Assembly (NCBI GenBank): GCA_017303935.1
Contig: JAFLBD010000003.1
Location: forward strand, 186,001 to 250,000
Origin: Armatimonadota bacterium
GTDB taxonomy: Bacteria; Armatimonadota; Fimbriimonadia; Fimbriimonadales; Fimbriimonadaceae
DNA: 64,000 nt
Reading direction: 5' to 3'
The notes under the pieces are model-generated. The model was not told the origin of the DNA. It did no database searches and saw only the letters and a program-made list of their open reading frames with translations. Within the stretch, counting starts at the first letter, position 1; each line of letters starts with the position of its first letter. The position numbers and the translations under genes are program-made. Positions 41,103 through 50,921 of the stretch are shown here, one piece after another.

Positions 41103-44100
41103 AACTAGGGCTTTCGGGCCGGCTTGCATCAGCATTCATTCAAAGCAAACTTACGCCGCTGCTGATCATTACTGCGCTACTACTTGGACTACTAGCAGTC
41201 GTACGAACTCCTAGAGAAGAAGAACCCCAAATCATCGTCCCTATGGCCGACGTGATTCTGGAAATGCCCGGATCAACGGCAAAGGAAGTCGAAACCAAAA
41301 TCAGTTCACCAGTCGAAAAGTGGATTTGGGAGATACCTGGAGTCGAGTATGTCTACTCCACCAGCAGCCCTGGAAGGGGGATGATCGTTGTCCGATTCAT
41401 GGTGGGACAAGACCAAGAACGTGCCTTCGTCCGATTACGAGAGAAGCTGAATAGCCATGTCACCGAACTCCCTAGCGGGGCTTCTCAACCCCTGATACAA
41501 CCAAGATCAATTGATGACGTGCCGATTCTGGCGTTTACATTGCACAGCAAGGAACTCGGCGGATATGCATTGCGGCAACTTGCAGTTCGTCTCGAAAACG
41601 AAATCAAATCAGTTCCGAATGTTTCTGAAACTGCGGTAATCGGTGGTACCAAGCCAACGCTGAAAATTACTTTGGATCCGGCAAAACTTGCTTCGTATCA
41701 TCTTGATTCCAGCCAGGTTTTGGGTGCGCTACGTTCTGCCAACGTTCAATCGAGGCTTGGCGGAATCACTCAAGGAAATCAGGAAATCATTCTTCAGGCC
41801 GGCGAGAGTTACAAGTCCGTCGAACAAGTTGCGGCCTGTGTTGTTTCGGCAAGTGGTGATCATTCGGTAAGAATCCGGGACGTCGCAACCGTTGAGCTTG
41901 GCCCGGAAGATCCAACCCAACTCGTCCTTTTTGGGCGTGGCCGAGCAAGTCACGATGGCCAACCCGAAGCTCCACAGGAAGCCGTGACATTGAGCATCGC
42001 CAAGCGACAAGGAGTCAACGCGATGGATGTAGTCCACGCGGCTGAATCCAAGTTGGAAACTCTCAAAGGCAATCTCATTCCCAGCCAAGTAGAAATCACC
42101 ACCACTCGTAACTATGGCGAGAGTTCAAGTGAGAAATCCAACGAGCTTCTCCTGCACATGGGAATCGCGGTGATCTCCGTGACCATTCTCATGGCAATCG
42201 CTTTAGGATTCAAAGAGTCTCTAGTCGTTCTGGTTGCAATCCCGGTTACGCTTGGGTTGACTCTCCTTGTCTTCTATCTTTATGGCTACACGCTAAACCG
42301 AATCACTCTCTTCGCCCTCATCTTTTCGATTGGAATTTTGGTGGATGACGCGATCGTAGTGGTCGAGAACATCGTACGGCATATTCGCATGCCCGAAAAT
42401 CACGGTCAATCCCTCATCAAGATTGCCGTCACCGCCGTGGATGAAGTCGGTAATCCCACAATTCTGGCAACGTTCGCCGTCATTGCAGCGATTTTGCCAA
42501 TGGCAATGGTCGGCGGATTGATGGGGCCTTATATGCGCCCAATTCCTGTCGGTGCATCGGCAGCGATGATCTTCTCGCTCCTCGTCGCCTTCGCGATCAC
42601 TCCTTGGGCAGCGGTGAGGATTCTCGGAAAGAACCATGCATCAAAGGCCCACTCAGAAGACGAAGCCAGCGACGATCGCATGACAAGGCTCTACCGCCGA
42701 ATCATGACTCCATTGCTACAAAAGCGTCGAGCAAGAATCATGTTCTTCTCGGTTGTCGGCGTGCTCCTTCTCGGCTCGATGGGTTTGATTGCAATCAAGG
42801 CTGTAACGGTCAAAATGCTCCCGTTTGACAACAAGAACGAATTCCAAATTGTCGTGGATATGCCAATGGGCACTCCGCTTGAAGAGACGGTTCGTGTGAG
42901 CCGAGAACTGGTTTCGGCGATCCAAAACGAACCAGAAATCACGAACACTCAAATCTACGCTGGCACGGCGAGCCCATACAATTTCAACGGGCTCGTAAGA
43001 CACTACTTTTTCCGTGCGGCACCCTATCAGGCAGATATCCAAGTCAACCTCGCAAATAAGCACGAACGGTCGGCGCAAAGCCACGATATCGTCAAGAGGT
43101 TGAGGCCGATTTTGGCAGAAGTCGCGAAAGCCAATGGAGCGCGAATCAAGGTTGCAGAAGTCCCACCTGGGCCACCTGTGTTACAAACGCTGGTCGCCGA
43201 AGTCTATGGCCCCGACGCAGAAACTCGCTTAAAGTTAGCCGAGCAAGTCAAGAACATCTTTGCAACGACGGAAGGCGTGGCCGATATCGACTGGTACGTC
43301 GACGATGACCAACGCACGATGCAACTTGTCATCGATGAGGAAAAAGCTGCGCGGTCAGGCGTTAGCATCGCGGCAGCAGTCGCTGCATTGCAAGCGGCTA
43401 CACAAGGAGCACACGCTGGCCTGTACCACGACGCGGAATCACGGGAGGAAATCCCTATCAGATTGCGAATGCCAATCGAGGACCGCAACAACATTGCAAA
43501 CCTCTTGGAAGTGCGTGTGAGCTCGAATTCAGGATCTCTCGTCCCATTGAGCGAATTGGTGACCAACAAGTTGGTCGAGACAGACAAAGCGATTTATCAC
43601 AAAAACCTGTTGCCAGTGGTGTATGTGATCGGTGACGTTACCGGCCGACAAGAGAGCCCTGTGTACGCAATTCTCAAGATGAACAAAGCGCTCAAGGAGC
43701 TAAACAACGGCCAAGGCGTCAAAGTGATGACCGCTTCCCTGCCTTCCGACACCACAGAACCTTCGGTTAAATGGGACGGCGAATGGCACATCACTTACGA
43801 AGTTTTTCGTGACCTCGGCGCCGCGTTTGCCGCTGTTTTGATCTTGATTTACATTCTGGTCGTGGCTTGGTTCCAAGATTTCAAGACCCCGCTCGTGATC
43901 ATGGCGCCCATTCCTCTAACACTGGTCGGCATTCTTCCAGGACACGCTATCATGGGTGCCTTCTTCACGGCAACATCCATGATCGGGTTTATCGCTGGCG
44001 CCGGGATCATTGTCCGCAACTCGATCATTCTGGTGGACTTTATCGAGCTCCGCCGAAGTCAAGGTTCCTCGCTCGAAGACGCCGTCATTGATGCTGGAGC

Positions 44101-44284
44101 AATCCGGTTTCGTCCGATGCTATTGACTGCTGCCGCGGTTATCGTAGGCTCGTTTGTGATCCTGTTCGACCCGATATTTCAAGGGCTCGCGATCGCACTG
44201 ATGGCAGGTGAAATCGCATCGACTCTTCTTTCTCGATTCGCGGTCCCAGTCCTCTACTACATGTCGAAGAGCAAATTGGCTTAG
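41099..44284 (+). CDS. RND efflux transporter permease (AcrB-type)
   Basis: 1061 residues with GTG start at 41099 overlapping the adaptor stop. Family traits are the N-terminal helix, GSTAKEVETKISSPVEKWIWEIPGVEYVYSTS (porter domain), two sets of six TM helices, and the TM4 acidic pair in IGILVDDAIVVVENIVRH, which relays protons. It exports hydrophobic compounds or metals; the substrate is not clear. No outer-membrane factor gene follows; the next gene is convergent (ECF sigma) and overlaps by 4 nt. Confidence 0.93.
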   Translation: MKLGLSGRLASAFIQSKLTPLLIITALLLGLLAVVRTPREEEPQIIVPMADVILEMPGSTAKEVETKISSPVEKWIWEIPGVEYVYSTSSPGRGMIVVRFMVGQDQERAFVRLREKLNSHVTELPSGASQPLIQPRSIDDVPILAFTLHSKELGGYALRQLAVRLENEIKSVPNVSETAVIGGTKPTLKITLDPAKLASYHLDSSQVLGALRSANVQSRLGGITQGNQEIILQAGESYKSVEQVAACVVSASGDHSVRIRDVATVELGPEDPTQLVLFGRGRASHDGQPEAPQEAVTLSIAKRQGVNAMDVVHAAESKLETLKGNLIPSQVEITTTRNYGESSSEKSNELLLHMGIAVISVTILMAIALGFKESLVVLVAIPVTLGLTLLVFYLYGYTLNRITLFALIFSIGILVDDAIVVVENIVRHIRMPENHGQSLIKIAVTAVDEVGNPTILATFAVIAAILPMAMVGGLMGPYMRPIPVGASAAMIFSLLVAFAITPWAAVRILGKNHASKAHSEDEASDDRMTRLYRRIMTPLLQKRRARIMFFSVVGVLLLGSMGLIAIKAVTVKMLPFDNKNEFQIVVDMPMGTPLEETVRVSRELVSAIQNEPEITNTQIYAGTASPYNFNGLVRHYFFRAAPYQADIQVNLANKHERSAQSHDIVKRLRPILAEVAKANGARIKVAEVPPGPPVLQTLVAEVYGPDAETRLKLAEQVKNIFATTEGVADIDWYVDDDQRTMQLVIDEEKAARSGVSIAAAVAALQAATQGAHAGLYHDAESREEIPIRLRMPIEDRNNIANLLEVRVSSNSGSLVPLSELVTNKLVETDKAIYHKNLLPVVYVIGDVTGRQESPVYAILKMNKALKELNNGQGVKVMTASLPSDTTEPSVKWDGEWHITYEVFRDLGAAFAAVLILIYILVVAWFQDFKTPLVIMAPIPLTLVGILPGHAIMGAFFTATSMIGFIAGAGIIVRNSIILVDFIELRRSQGSSLEDAVIDAGAIRFRPMLLTAAAVIVGSFVILFDPIFQGLAIALMAGEIASTLLSRFAVPVLYYMSKSKLA

Positions 44285-44811
44285 GCACTTTCGAATAGAT
44301 TCGAACACTCAAAGCCAGAATCAAGGTTCTTGCGAAGCATTGAACGTGCGCGCAGGAGCCTCGACTTCACCGCGGGCAAGGAGATCCGTAATTCGTCTGC
44401 AACCTTTTGGTTTGAATGACCTTGAATATCTCGAAGCCGAAACACTTCCTGATAAATCGGTGGCAATGCCTCGTAAGCCGACTTGACGCAACGTTGCATT
44501 TGATGCTGGACAGAAACTTCATCTGCTTCGGGAGATTGATCGACAGGATCAAACCCCGCACCTTGGAGTAACTCTAAAGAAACAGCTCCTTTAAGCCTCT
44601 CTCGAATCTTCTTCTTGGCGCACACACGTTTGCCGATTGTAGCGATCCAGGCACGGAATTTTGTGGGATCGTGCAATTGATGCGAGGCACTGAAAGCGGC
44701 CAACAACGCATCCGCGAGAGCGTCCTCCGCGTCATCGTGGTTACCGCAAACGCGTACCATTTGCCGATAAACCGCATCTCGATGCTTCAGGGTGAGTCGC
44801 TCAATATCCAC
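44281..44811 (-). CDS. ECF-subfamily sigma factor
   Basis: About 176 residues from the GTG at 44811. Region 2 (RHRDAVYRQMVRVCG-type core, DAEDALADALLAAF, FRAWIATIGKRV) and region 4 (LPPIYQEVFRLRDIQGHSNQKVADELRISLPAVKSRLLRARSMLRK) are intact. A frame extends to a TTG at 44865, but that codon lies in the terminator hairpin of the neighbouring gene, so the GTG is preferred; a TAAAAT box (~44829-44834, minus strand) sits at -10 distance. No anti-sigma gene adjoins; the C-terminal overlap is with the RND pump gene. Confidence 0.85.
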   Translation of the reverse strand: MDIERLTLKHRDAVYRQMVRVCGNHDDAEDALADALLAAFSASHQLHDPTKFRAWIATIGKRVCAKKKIRERLKGAVSLELLQGAGFDPVDQSPEADEVSVQHQMQRCVKSAYEALPPIYQEVFRLRDIQGHSNQKVADELRISLPAVKSRLLRARSMLRKNLDSGFECSNLFESA

Positions 44812-44850
44812 TGCGTTCGGATTGTGGATTTTACCGGCAACCAAAAGAAA

Positions 44851-44881
44851 AATCCCGCACTCCAAACTGGAGTGCGGGATT
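44851..44881 (-). terminator. Rho-independent terminator of the PEP-CTERM gene
   Basis: 14-bp perfect stem AATCCCGCACTCCA / TGGAGTGCGGGATT, loop of 3 nt, then TTTTCTTTT on the minus strand. Confidence 0.88.
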
Positions 44882-44903
44882 GAATTTAGATCAGAAAGCT
44901 AAG

Positions 44904-45731
44904 TTAGGCTTTCTTTCGTCGTCGAAGCAATGCAGCAACGCCGAGGCCGAGAGCAGTCATAGTGGCTGGCTCAGGCACAGCAGAGTTGAGCGAGCTGTAC
45001 ATCGTGTACGAAGTGCTTTCGCCAACTTGCAAAGTTCGATCTGCCCATTGGAAACCGGTACCAAAGTCACCAGTTCCAGCAGTAACCGTGTTGTTCAGGT
45101 TATCCACAGCCGTGTTGTTGAAAATCGACGAATAGAGCGTGCCGTGTCGATAAGCCGAAGCACCAACTGCGTAGTGCTCTACAAAGTTCGTTGTGATTGT
45201 CGAATCGCTCTGGCGAGCGAATATCCCGTTTGCATCTGTGTAGCTCGATGAGATAGCGTCACCCGAAGTGCCAGGAACGTCGTAGTCGTTGTAGTTGAAC
45301 AACGTCAATGTCGCTGCTGTAGTGCCGATGTTCTGGACCGACATGGTCGCGATCAACATTGGGCTCGTTGGAGTGAGCGAAACCAATCGATAATTCAAGA
45401 CAAACCGCAGGTTGTTGGTACCCGTGTTGCCGAAGTTTCGATCGACAGTCATTGTAAACGTGTCAACCGTGCTCGCAAAAGTTGCTCCCGAACCAGAAGT
45501 CATGTACTCGCGGGTCTCGCCTGCTTGGCGATAGGCCCACATGTTTCGGAAGGCATAATCAGAACTACCGGTCGGTGTGAAATTGCAGCTACCGCCCAAA
45601 GCTGTCGCAAGCGAAGTAAAACTTCCCGAGTTCACAGCGAATGTTCCGCCTGTGGTTGTCAAAGTGGTCAGCGATTGGGCCGAAGCAAATCCAGCCATGC
45701 ACGCCAAACCTAAAAGAGTAATATTCCTCAT
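44904..45731 (-). CDS. PEP-CTERM sorted surface protein
   Basis: About 275 residues from the ATG at 45731 (GAGG 6 nt upstream). Signal peptide MRNITLLGLACMAGFASAQ, a Thr/Ser/Asn-rich beta ectodomain, and the C-terminal sorting tail V-P-E-P-A-T-M, a short hydrophobic helix, and R-R-R-K-K-A. This class is cut and re-attached by an exosortase. No exosortase gene is in this window. Substrate or partner unknown. Confidence 0.86.
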   Translation of the reverse strand: MRNITLLGLACMAGFASAQSLTTLTTTGGTFAVNSGSFTSLATALGGSCNFTPTGSSDYAFRNMWAYRQAGETREYMTSGSGATFASTVDTFTMTVDRNFGNTGTNNLRFVLNYRLVSLTPTSPMLIATMSVQNIGTTAATLTLFNYNDYDVPGTSGDAISSSYTDANGIFARQSDSTITTNFVEHYAVGASAYRHGTLYSSIFNNTAVDNLNNTVTAGTGDFGTGFQWADRTLQVGESTSYTMYSSLNSAVPEPATMTALGLGVAALLRRRKKA

Positions 45732-45857
45732 CCTTTTCCTCATTTCAGAGCCAAAAATTGGCTTCTGATATTATCCGCCAGATCAATCCGAATCCGATAA
45801 TGAAAACAGAAAAACCTAGTATTCTCACGAGGATTATTGGCACGAAATGCTCCACCC

Positions 45858-46481
45858 TCAAGGATCAGATTTGCTCTTTTTTATCTTTCCGTTGATTCTT
45901 CGGCTTTCGACAAGAGTGGGTGCCAAGCTCACCGTCATCGCAAAAAGAAGGTCACTTGCCGTAACTTCATTTTCTGAGAATTCATTGATCAGCTCTGAGA
46001 GCCGCTTCCTAAAAGTGACCGCCCTTTTGAGCGGAATGCGGGCCAGATTCCGGCGAAACGTGACACTCTCTGCAAGCTCCGGGCTCGATTGGAAAGCATG
46101 CGTGACTTCTGTCCGCTCCCGCAGCATCAATCGTAGCATCGCAGCATAACCCTGCATTAGCGCCTGGCGGTATTCGGCGCTCTCTTCGGCAGGGGTCGAA
46201 AGGATCGAAATGCTAGAAACCACGTACAGCTTTTCGGTCCTGGAGCGCTTCTTTCGCTCGCCGACCGGAATGACCAATCCAGCTTCTACCAGTTCGGCGA
46301 CATGATACGCCGTGGCACTCGGCGATCGCCCGAGCGATTCCGCGATCTCACTGATCGAGCGAGGCAATCTCGCCGAAGTATTCCAGAACACTTCAGCACG
46401 TGCAGCCGAAGCCAAACACTTCAACTGTTCGAGGGTAAACCTGGCATCTTCAGTTTGCCCTGGAAACAACTCCCCACTCAT
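45858..46481 (-). CDS. ArsR/MarR-like winged-helix regulator
   Basis: 207 residues. Residues ~18-75 form a winged helix: L-K-C-L-A-S-A-A-R-A-E-V-F-W-N, then ISEIAESLGRSPSATAYHVAELVEAGLVIPVG, typical of ArsR-type dimers; the rest is helical with basic patches and ends in Lys/Ser-rich residues. No metal-binding Cys pair is seen. Placed between two PEP-CTERM genes; regulated target unknown. Confidence 0.78.
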   Translation of the reverse strand: MSGELFPGQTEDARFTLEQLKCLASAARAEVFWNTSARLPRSISEIAESLGRSPSATAYHVAELVEAGLVIPVGERKKRSRTEKLYVVSSISILSTPAEESAEYRQALMQGYAAMLRLMLRERTEVTHAFQSSPELAESVTFRRNLARIPLKRAVTFRKRLSELINEFSENEVTASDLLFAMTVSLAPTLVESRRINGKIKKSKSDP

Positions 46482-46726
46482 CCTTTGGGGATTTTACCAG
46501 CCGCATCGCAAAAAGTCATTCAGATGACAGTCCAGAAATCCCCTTTAGAATGTTTTGCAAACAAGATTCTTTTACGCAGATCATTCGTTCTTAGTCAAAC
46601 GAGTGTTAGGAATCTATTAAGAATTTCTCAGCTCCCAATTGTGATAGCCTTGCCTTAACATTCAGGCTAAAGAATCTCCCCGTCGCCATCCATGCAGGAG
46701 TGGAGGACACGAAAGGGAGATCATCT

Positions 46727-47449
46727 ATGAAATCAACACTTATCTTTTCCGCGCTGATTGGGGTTATTGCTTCAGCAAACGCGGTTACGTTCACTCAGTG
46801 GAACTTTAACAACACGGACAATAGCGGTACAACAGGAACCCTCGCAACCAGCATCGGAGTCGGTTCAGCGGCTCTCATTGGCGGAACCACCGGTACGTTC
46901 GCTTCGGGCAACTCAAACGGCGGCTCGACCGACCCAGAAACCAGCGTGGATGACACTGCTTGGAACATTTCAACCTGGGCGGCTCAAGGCGCAGGTTCTG
47001 GCACCCGTGGCGTTCAGTTCAACACTTCGACCGTGGGCTATAGCAGCGTCATCGTCACTTGGGACCAACGCCACAGCAACACTTCGACCCGATTCACCCA
47101 ATTTCAATATTCTATCGATGGAACTACGTTCACGTCGGCAGGGCTTTTGAACGATGGCATCTTCGAAGGTAACGCCGGCGATACTTGGTTCAACAACCGA
47201 TCCGTCGACCTCTCGTCCATCGCTGGAGTTGCAGGCAATGCAAACTTCGCCTTCCGAGTGGTTTCAGTGTTCGCTCCGTCGACTACTGCATATGCGACAG
47301 CTAGCCCTACTGGCAGCTACTCCACAAGCGGAACTCTTCGATTCGACATGGTGACTGTCGGTGGAACCGTAGTTCCTGAGCCAACAACCATCGCCGTTCT
47401 CGGCCTGGGTGTTGCCGCCCTCGCTCGACGACGAAAAATTGCTCGCTAA
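46727..47449 (+). CDS. PEP-CTERM sorted surface protein
   Basis: 240 residues from the ATG at 46727 (GGGAG 7 nt upstream). Signal peptide MKSTLIFSALIGVIASANA, a Gly/Ser/Thr-rich beta domain, and VVPEPTTIAVLGLGVAALARRRKIAR at the C-terminus split as PEP motif, helix and basic tail. Terminator behind. Confidence 0.86.
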   Translation: MKSTLIFSALIGVIASANAVTFTQWNFNNTDNSGTTGTLATSIGVGSAALIGGTTGTFASGNSNGGSTDPETSVDDTAWNISTWAAQGAGSGTRGVQFNTSTVGYSSVIVTWDQRHSNTSTRFTQFQYSIDGTTFTSAGLLNDGIFEGNAGDTWFNNRSVDLSSIAGVAGNANFAFRVVSVFAPSTTAYATASPTGSYSTSGTLRFDMVTVGGTVVPEPTTIAVLGLGVAALARRRKIAR

Positions 47450-47479
47450 CAAAATTCTCGTCTACGTTCACACTCCCCT

Positions 47480-47506
47480 GGCCCGGTTTTCCGGGCCGGG
47501 ACTCTT
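47480..47506 (+). terminator. Rho-independent terminator
   Basis: Stem GGCCCGG / CCGGGCC (47480-47486, 47491-47497), TTTT loop, followed after GGGAC by TCTTTT. Confidence 0.72.
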
Positions 47507-47519
47507 TTCATAGAGCCTC

Positions 47520-48398
47520 ATGAAAAAAGCCGTTACACTCATCGAGTTACTCGTTGTCATCGCCATCATCGCTATCTTGGCGGCGATCCTGTTCCCAGTG
47601 TTTGCCCAAGCTCGCGCTTCGGCACAGCAAACTGCTAACGTCAGCAACTTGAAGCAGCTAGGTCTTGCCGGAATGCTCTATGCCGGTGACTATGACGACA
47701 ACCTTCCCGCAAATGGCGGCACATGGAACGGCAAAACGATCAATGCAGGATCTTGGTATTGGATTTTCACCTTCTCGACGTACGTCAAATCGCGACCGGC
47801 AAATGTCGCTCAAACGGCTTCAGGAATCTACGTTTCGCCGTTGGCTGGCCGCGTGCAGAAGCAGTATCTGGACGAAACCGGAAGTAATCCACGCGTTTCC
47901 TTCGCGGTTCAAAATGGGCTCGCCGCAGAATGGGGTTTGACTCCCACTACCAACCCGGCAAACGGGCGGGTCGCGCTGGGGTTCTATGCCACCTACGCGA
48001 TCAACGAACATATCTGCGACGAAAATCAGTCGCTTAGCGGATGGGCTAATCCTTCACAGGCTTACATGATTCTTGAGGCGACCGACACCGAAATCGAAGG
48101 AGACGAACTCGATGAACTTTACAGCCGCACCCAGGACTGTACTCCAGGCGGTCCGATCTCGTCGGAGTACTCGAAGGCGACACGCGGAGGATACTCCGGC
48201 GGTACCACAATGGTCTTCTTGGACAGCCATGTGAAATGGACGAAATCGGTTTGGGGCAGTACCAACCAATGCGCAGTATCCTTGGTCTCGAATCCTGACG
48301 GCACATCTGGCCTCGCGATGAATTACAAAGTGCCGCTTGGTACCACCGGCGGACCATCGGTTAGGGCCAAAGGCTGGTCGCCAGACAACGGTGAGTGA
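47520..48398 (+). CDS. DUF1559-type prepilin-like protein
   Basis: 292 residues. Prepilin leader MKKAVTLIELLVVIAIIAILAAILFPVFAQAR (helix with Glu in mature position 5; cleavage is after Ala rather than Gly) and the NLKQLGLAGMLYAGDYDDNLP globular start. C-terminal FLDSHVKW resembles the DG/DGH motif. Its stop overlaps the hydrolase start by 4 nt. Probably assembled by a type IV-like or type II secretion machine that is not encoded here. Confidence 0.87.
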   Translation: MKKAVTLIELLVVIAIIAILAAILFPVFAQARASAQQTANVSNLKQLGLAGMLYAGDYDDNLPANGGTWNGKTINAGSWYWIFTFSTYVKSRPANVAQTASGIYVSPLAGRVQKQYLDETGSNPRVSFAVQNGLAAEWGLTPTTNPANGRVALGFYATYAINEHICDENQSLSGWANPSQAYMILEATDTEIEGDELDELYSRTQDCTPGGPISSEYSKATRGGYSGGTTMVFLDSHVKWTKSVWGSTNQCAVSLVSNPDGTSGLAMNYKVPLGTTGGPSVRAKGWSPDNGE

Positions 48399-49381
48399 AC
48401 AACCACCACGCCCTTGTCGTCTTGCCGATCATGATCTTGAACGTCACTTGTCTTCTCTTAGCAGGGACCTATAATCCGAGCACGATTCCGGCGGGCTATG
48501 AACCGAAGTTCGTGGACCGAACACTACACGATTCCAAAAGAGATCGTGATGTTCCTATTCGGGTTTATCTACCGAAGTCCACTAGCCCCCAGCCATTGGT
48601 GATTTTTAGCCACGGGCTTGGCGGGTCCCGAGAAAACAACGGCTATTTGGGCAGGCATCTGGCTTCACGTGGTTATGTGGTGTTGTTTGTACAACATCCA
48701 GGAAGTGACGAATCGGTTTGGAAGGACACTCCAATGCGTGATCGAATGCGGGCCATGCAAGCTGCAGCAAACGGCCAGAACTTGGAGCTCCGGGTCGATG
48801 ATGTCCATTTCGTGTTGGATCAGATGACGTCGCTGAACAAGACCGATTCTCAATTCAAAGCGCGAATCGATCTGAACCATGTTGGAATGTCCGGGCACAG
48901 CTTTGGCGCCATGACCTCCCAGGCAGTCGGCGGGCAAAACTATCCCATGATCGGTCAAAAGTGGACCGATTCCCGTATTGACGCCGCGGTGATGTACAGC
49001 CCAAGCTCGCCAGGACTAGACGCGGCAAACTCTCGCGCCTTCAGCAAGGTGACAATTCCGTGGTTGCTGATGACCGGCACCGAAGATTCTTCCCCCATTG
49101 GCGGCCAAACACCAGAATCCCGAACCAAAGTCTATCCGGCTCTACCAAGCGGCAATAAGTTCGAAGTCGTCCTGTTTGGTGCAGAGCACAGCGCGTTTAG
49201 CGAACGAGGTCTACCGGGAGACAGTAGAAAGCGAAATCCCAACCACCATAAGGCCATTCTTGCGTTAACCACTGCGTTTTGGGATGCCTTCCTGCGCAAT
49301 GATCCAGCGGCCAAATCTTGGCTCACAGGGCCATCGCCTCGCTCGATCATGGAACCCAAAGACACCTGGAAGAAAAAGTGA
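48395..49381 (+). CDS. Exported alpha/beta hydrolase (PAF-acetylhydrolase/chlorophyllase-like)
   Basis: 328 residues. Start GTG at 48395, overlapping the pseudopilin stop; an internal ATG at 48431 is an alternative. Hydrophobic N-terminus (LVVLPIMILNVTCLLLAG) is a probable signal. Oxyanion region FSHGLGGSRENN, nucleophile in GHSFGAMTS, Asp and His in TGTEDSSP and GAEHSAFS. Substrate unknown. Confidence 0.82.
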   Translation: MNNHHALVVLPIMILNVTCLLLAGTYNPSTIPAGYEPKFVDRTLHDSKRDRDVPIRVYLPKSTSPQPLVIFSHGLGGSRENNGYLGRHLASRGYVVLFVQHPGSDESVWKDTPMRDRMRAMQAAANGQNLELRVDDVHFVLDQMTSLNKTDSQFKARIDLNHVGMSGHSFGAMTSQAVGGQNYPMIGQKWTDSRIDAAVMYSPSSPGLDAANSRAFSKVTIPWLLMTGTEDSSPIGGQTPESRTKVYPALPSGNKFEVVLFGAEHSAFSERGLPGDSRKRNPNHHKAILALTTAFWDAFLRNDPAAKSWLTGPSPRSIMEPKDTWKKK

Positions 49382-49414
49382 AGCCATATGAATGGCCCAG
49401 GCTCTAAAAATTCC

Positions 49415-50155
49415 CTACTCACCGTTCAGATTGAGTTCTACGTCTTGGAGGTCCTGCTGATACGATTCTGCTGTTAGTGAATTCTCGCGAGAAGAGCTTG
49501 AAAGGTTGGCCTCCAATCGATCTAGCAGCTGATTGATTGATGCTTTTCGGCGAGAACCAAAATACGTCGCCCACTTCCGGCTACCAAAAAATCCTGCCAG
49601 CATCGTCGCGACTGCAATTCCAGCTTCTATCGGGAATGCCAAGTTCACTTTGGAAAGCACTCCAATCGTGATGAAAAGCGGGAAAACGACCAAAACGAGG
49701 TGAATCAAGAACGCGATATCACCAAATTTGTTGGTGATCTTTGCCTCGACCGAGTCGCCAGATTGCCGAAAGGTGGCCGTCTTGTACTCTGTGCCCGCAC
49801 TGGTCGAACTCCACTCACGGGTAGTGCCTCGCTGTGCGATCTCTCCAGTTTCCTCAAAGACCTTTCGAAGCTGAGTGACCACGTCCTCCCAGGACTCATC
49901 GGTCAGGACACCTGGAATCGTGCGCGCAATATCGACTTCATAGGGTCCGCCCCAGAAATTTCTTGAACCAATGTCCGACTCCACTTCGCGAATAGCCGAA
50001 TTCAGATTTTCGGGGTCGATTCCCAATTCTGTGGCGACTGCCCGCAATTCTGATTCCGACACGCCGTCCAGCGAGGAACCTCCTCCATTCTGGATTTCAG
50101 ACGCCTTCCGAATGATCTTGGCCATTTCCTTATCCGAAAAGCGCTTTCCACCCAT
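49415..50155 (-). CDS. Two-helix membrane protein with N-terminal RFSDKEMAKIIRKASEIQ motif
   Basis: 246 residues from the ATG at 50155; the ATG at 50173 and the frame up to 50239 are possible but have no better ribosome site. Cytoplasmic helical N-terminus of a kind seen in many membrane proteins of unknown role, a beta central domain, then a hydrophobic pair (~150-195: LIHLVLVVFPLFITIGVL and AGIAVATMLAGFFG) and a helical C-terminus. Function unknown. Confidence 0.65.
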   Translation of the reverse strand: MGGKRFSDKEMAKIIRKASEIQNGGGSSLDGVSESELRAVATELGIDPENLNSAIREVESDIGSRNFWGGPYEVDIARTIPGVLTDESWEDVVTQLRKVFEETGEIAQRGTTREWSSTSAGTEYKTATFRQSGDSVEAKITNKFGDIAFLIHLVLVVFPLFITIGVLSKVNLAFPIEAGIAVATMLAGFFGSRKWATYFGSRRKASINQLLDRLEANLSSSSRENSLTAESYQQDLQDVELNLNGE

Positions 50156-50303
50156 ACTAACGGTAGACGTCATCGATGGTGACGAGGTTGCGCACTGCAC
50201 TTTCGATGCGAATGAAAAGTGGCAAAACAGAAAATTCAAAATATGTATCTTTTTGTCTACCTATGGCAAATTTTCTGCTAAGATGTGAGTGGAAAGATCC
50301 ACT

Positions 50304-50795
50304 ATGAATACTTCAACACCTCAAACCCAATATGGTGCCGGTCTTGGTGCCTGGCTCGACCAACAAGTTCACTTCTACACACGCGATCTGGACGCCCTTT
50401 CCGACGAGCAAATCTTCAATTCGGTCGGCGGCAAGGCCCGAACCCCGTTCGATTTTACGACCGAAGTCGCCATGATGATGGACTGGACAACCACAATGTT
50501 GAGCTCAAACGAGACCCCAGCATTCCCTGACGACGCAACCAAGAAGGCGATCGAAGAAGCCAACAAGTCCAAGGCTGCCTTGATCGAACTCGTCAAGAGT
50601 TCGGGCGCAAAGCTCAAGGAAGCACTGGCAAACGTTTCGCAAGAGCGGCTCGACACCATTATCGACGCTCCGTTCGGCATGACGATGCCAGCAGCGGCAC
50701 TGGCAAACATCTTCGTGAACCACCTCTGGTACCACGACGGCCAACTCAACCTCATCCAAGCAATCAACGGCGACGCCGAAATGCACTGGATGTAA
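50304..50795 (+). CDS. DinB-like four-helix-bundle protein
   Basis: 163 residues. Helical, with the C-terminal helix NIFVNHLWYHDGQLNLIQ, whose His residues (with an upstream His/Glu) resemble the metal site of the DinB/YfiT superfamily. This family often works with small thiols; substrate unknown. Monocistronic; starts near GAAAG. Confidence 0.68.
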   Translation: MNTSTPQTQYGAGLGAWLDQQVHFYTRDLDALSDEQIFNSVGGKARTPFDFTTEVAMMMDWTTTMLSSNETPAFPDDATKKAIEEANKSKAALIELVKSSGAKLKEALANVSQERLDTIIDAPFGMTMPAAALANIFVNHLWYHDGQLNLIQAINGDAEMHWM

Positions 50796-50872
50796 TCCCG
50801 TTTGGATCAATTCGAATCCTCGCGTTCCATTTGGGCGCGGGGATTCGCTGCATCCGGACAGAAAAAAGAGGC

Positions 50873-50891
50873 GGGTGAAGCGCATTCACCC
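50873..50891 (-). terminator. Hairpin terminator of the PEP-CTERM gene
   Basis: GGGTGAA / TTCACCC stem with a 5-nt loop; on the minus strand it is followed by a CTCTTTTTTC tract. Confidence 0.7.
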
Positions 50892-50921
50892 AGCCCCAAT
50901 ATTACGAAAGTGGATAGATAA

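Noticed and set aside
44811-44865. Longer reading of the second ECF sigma factor from TTG 44865
   Set aside because: The TTG is within the terminator hairpin of the neighbouring gene and adds residues outside the usual sigma region 2 start.
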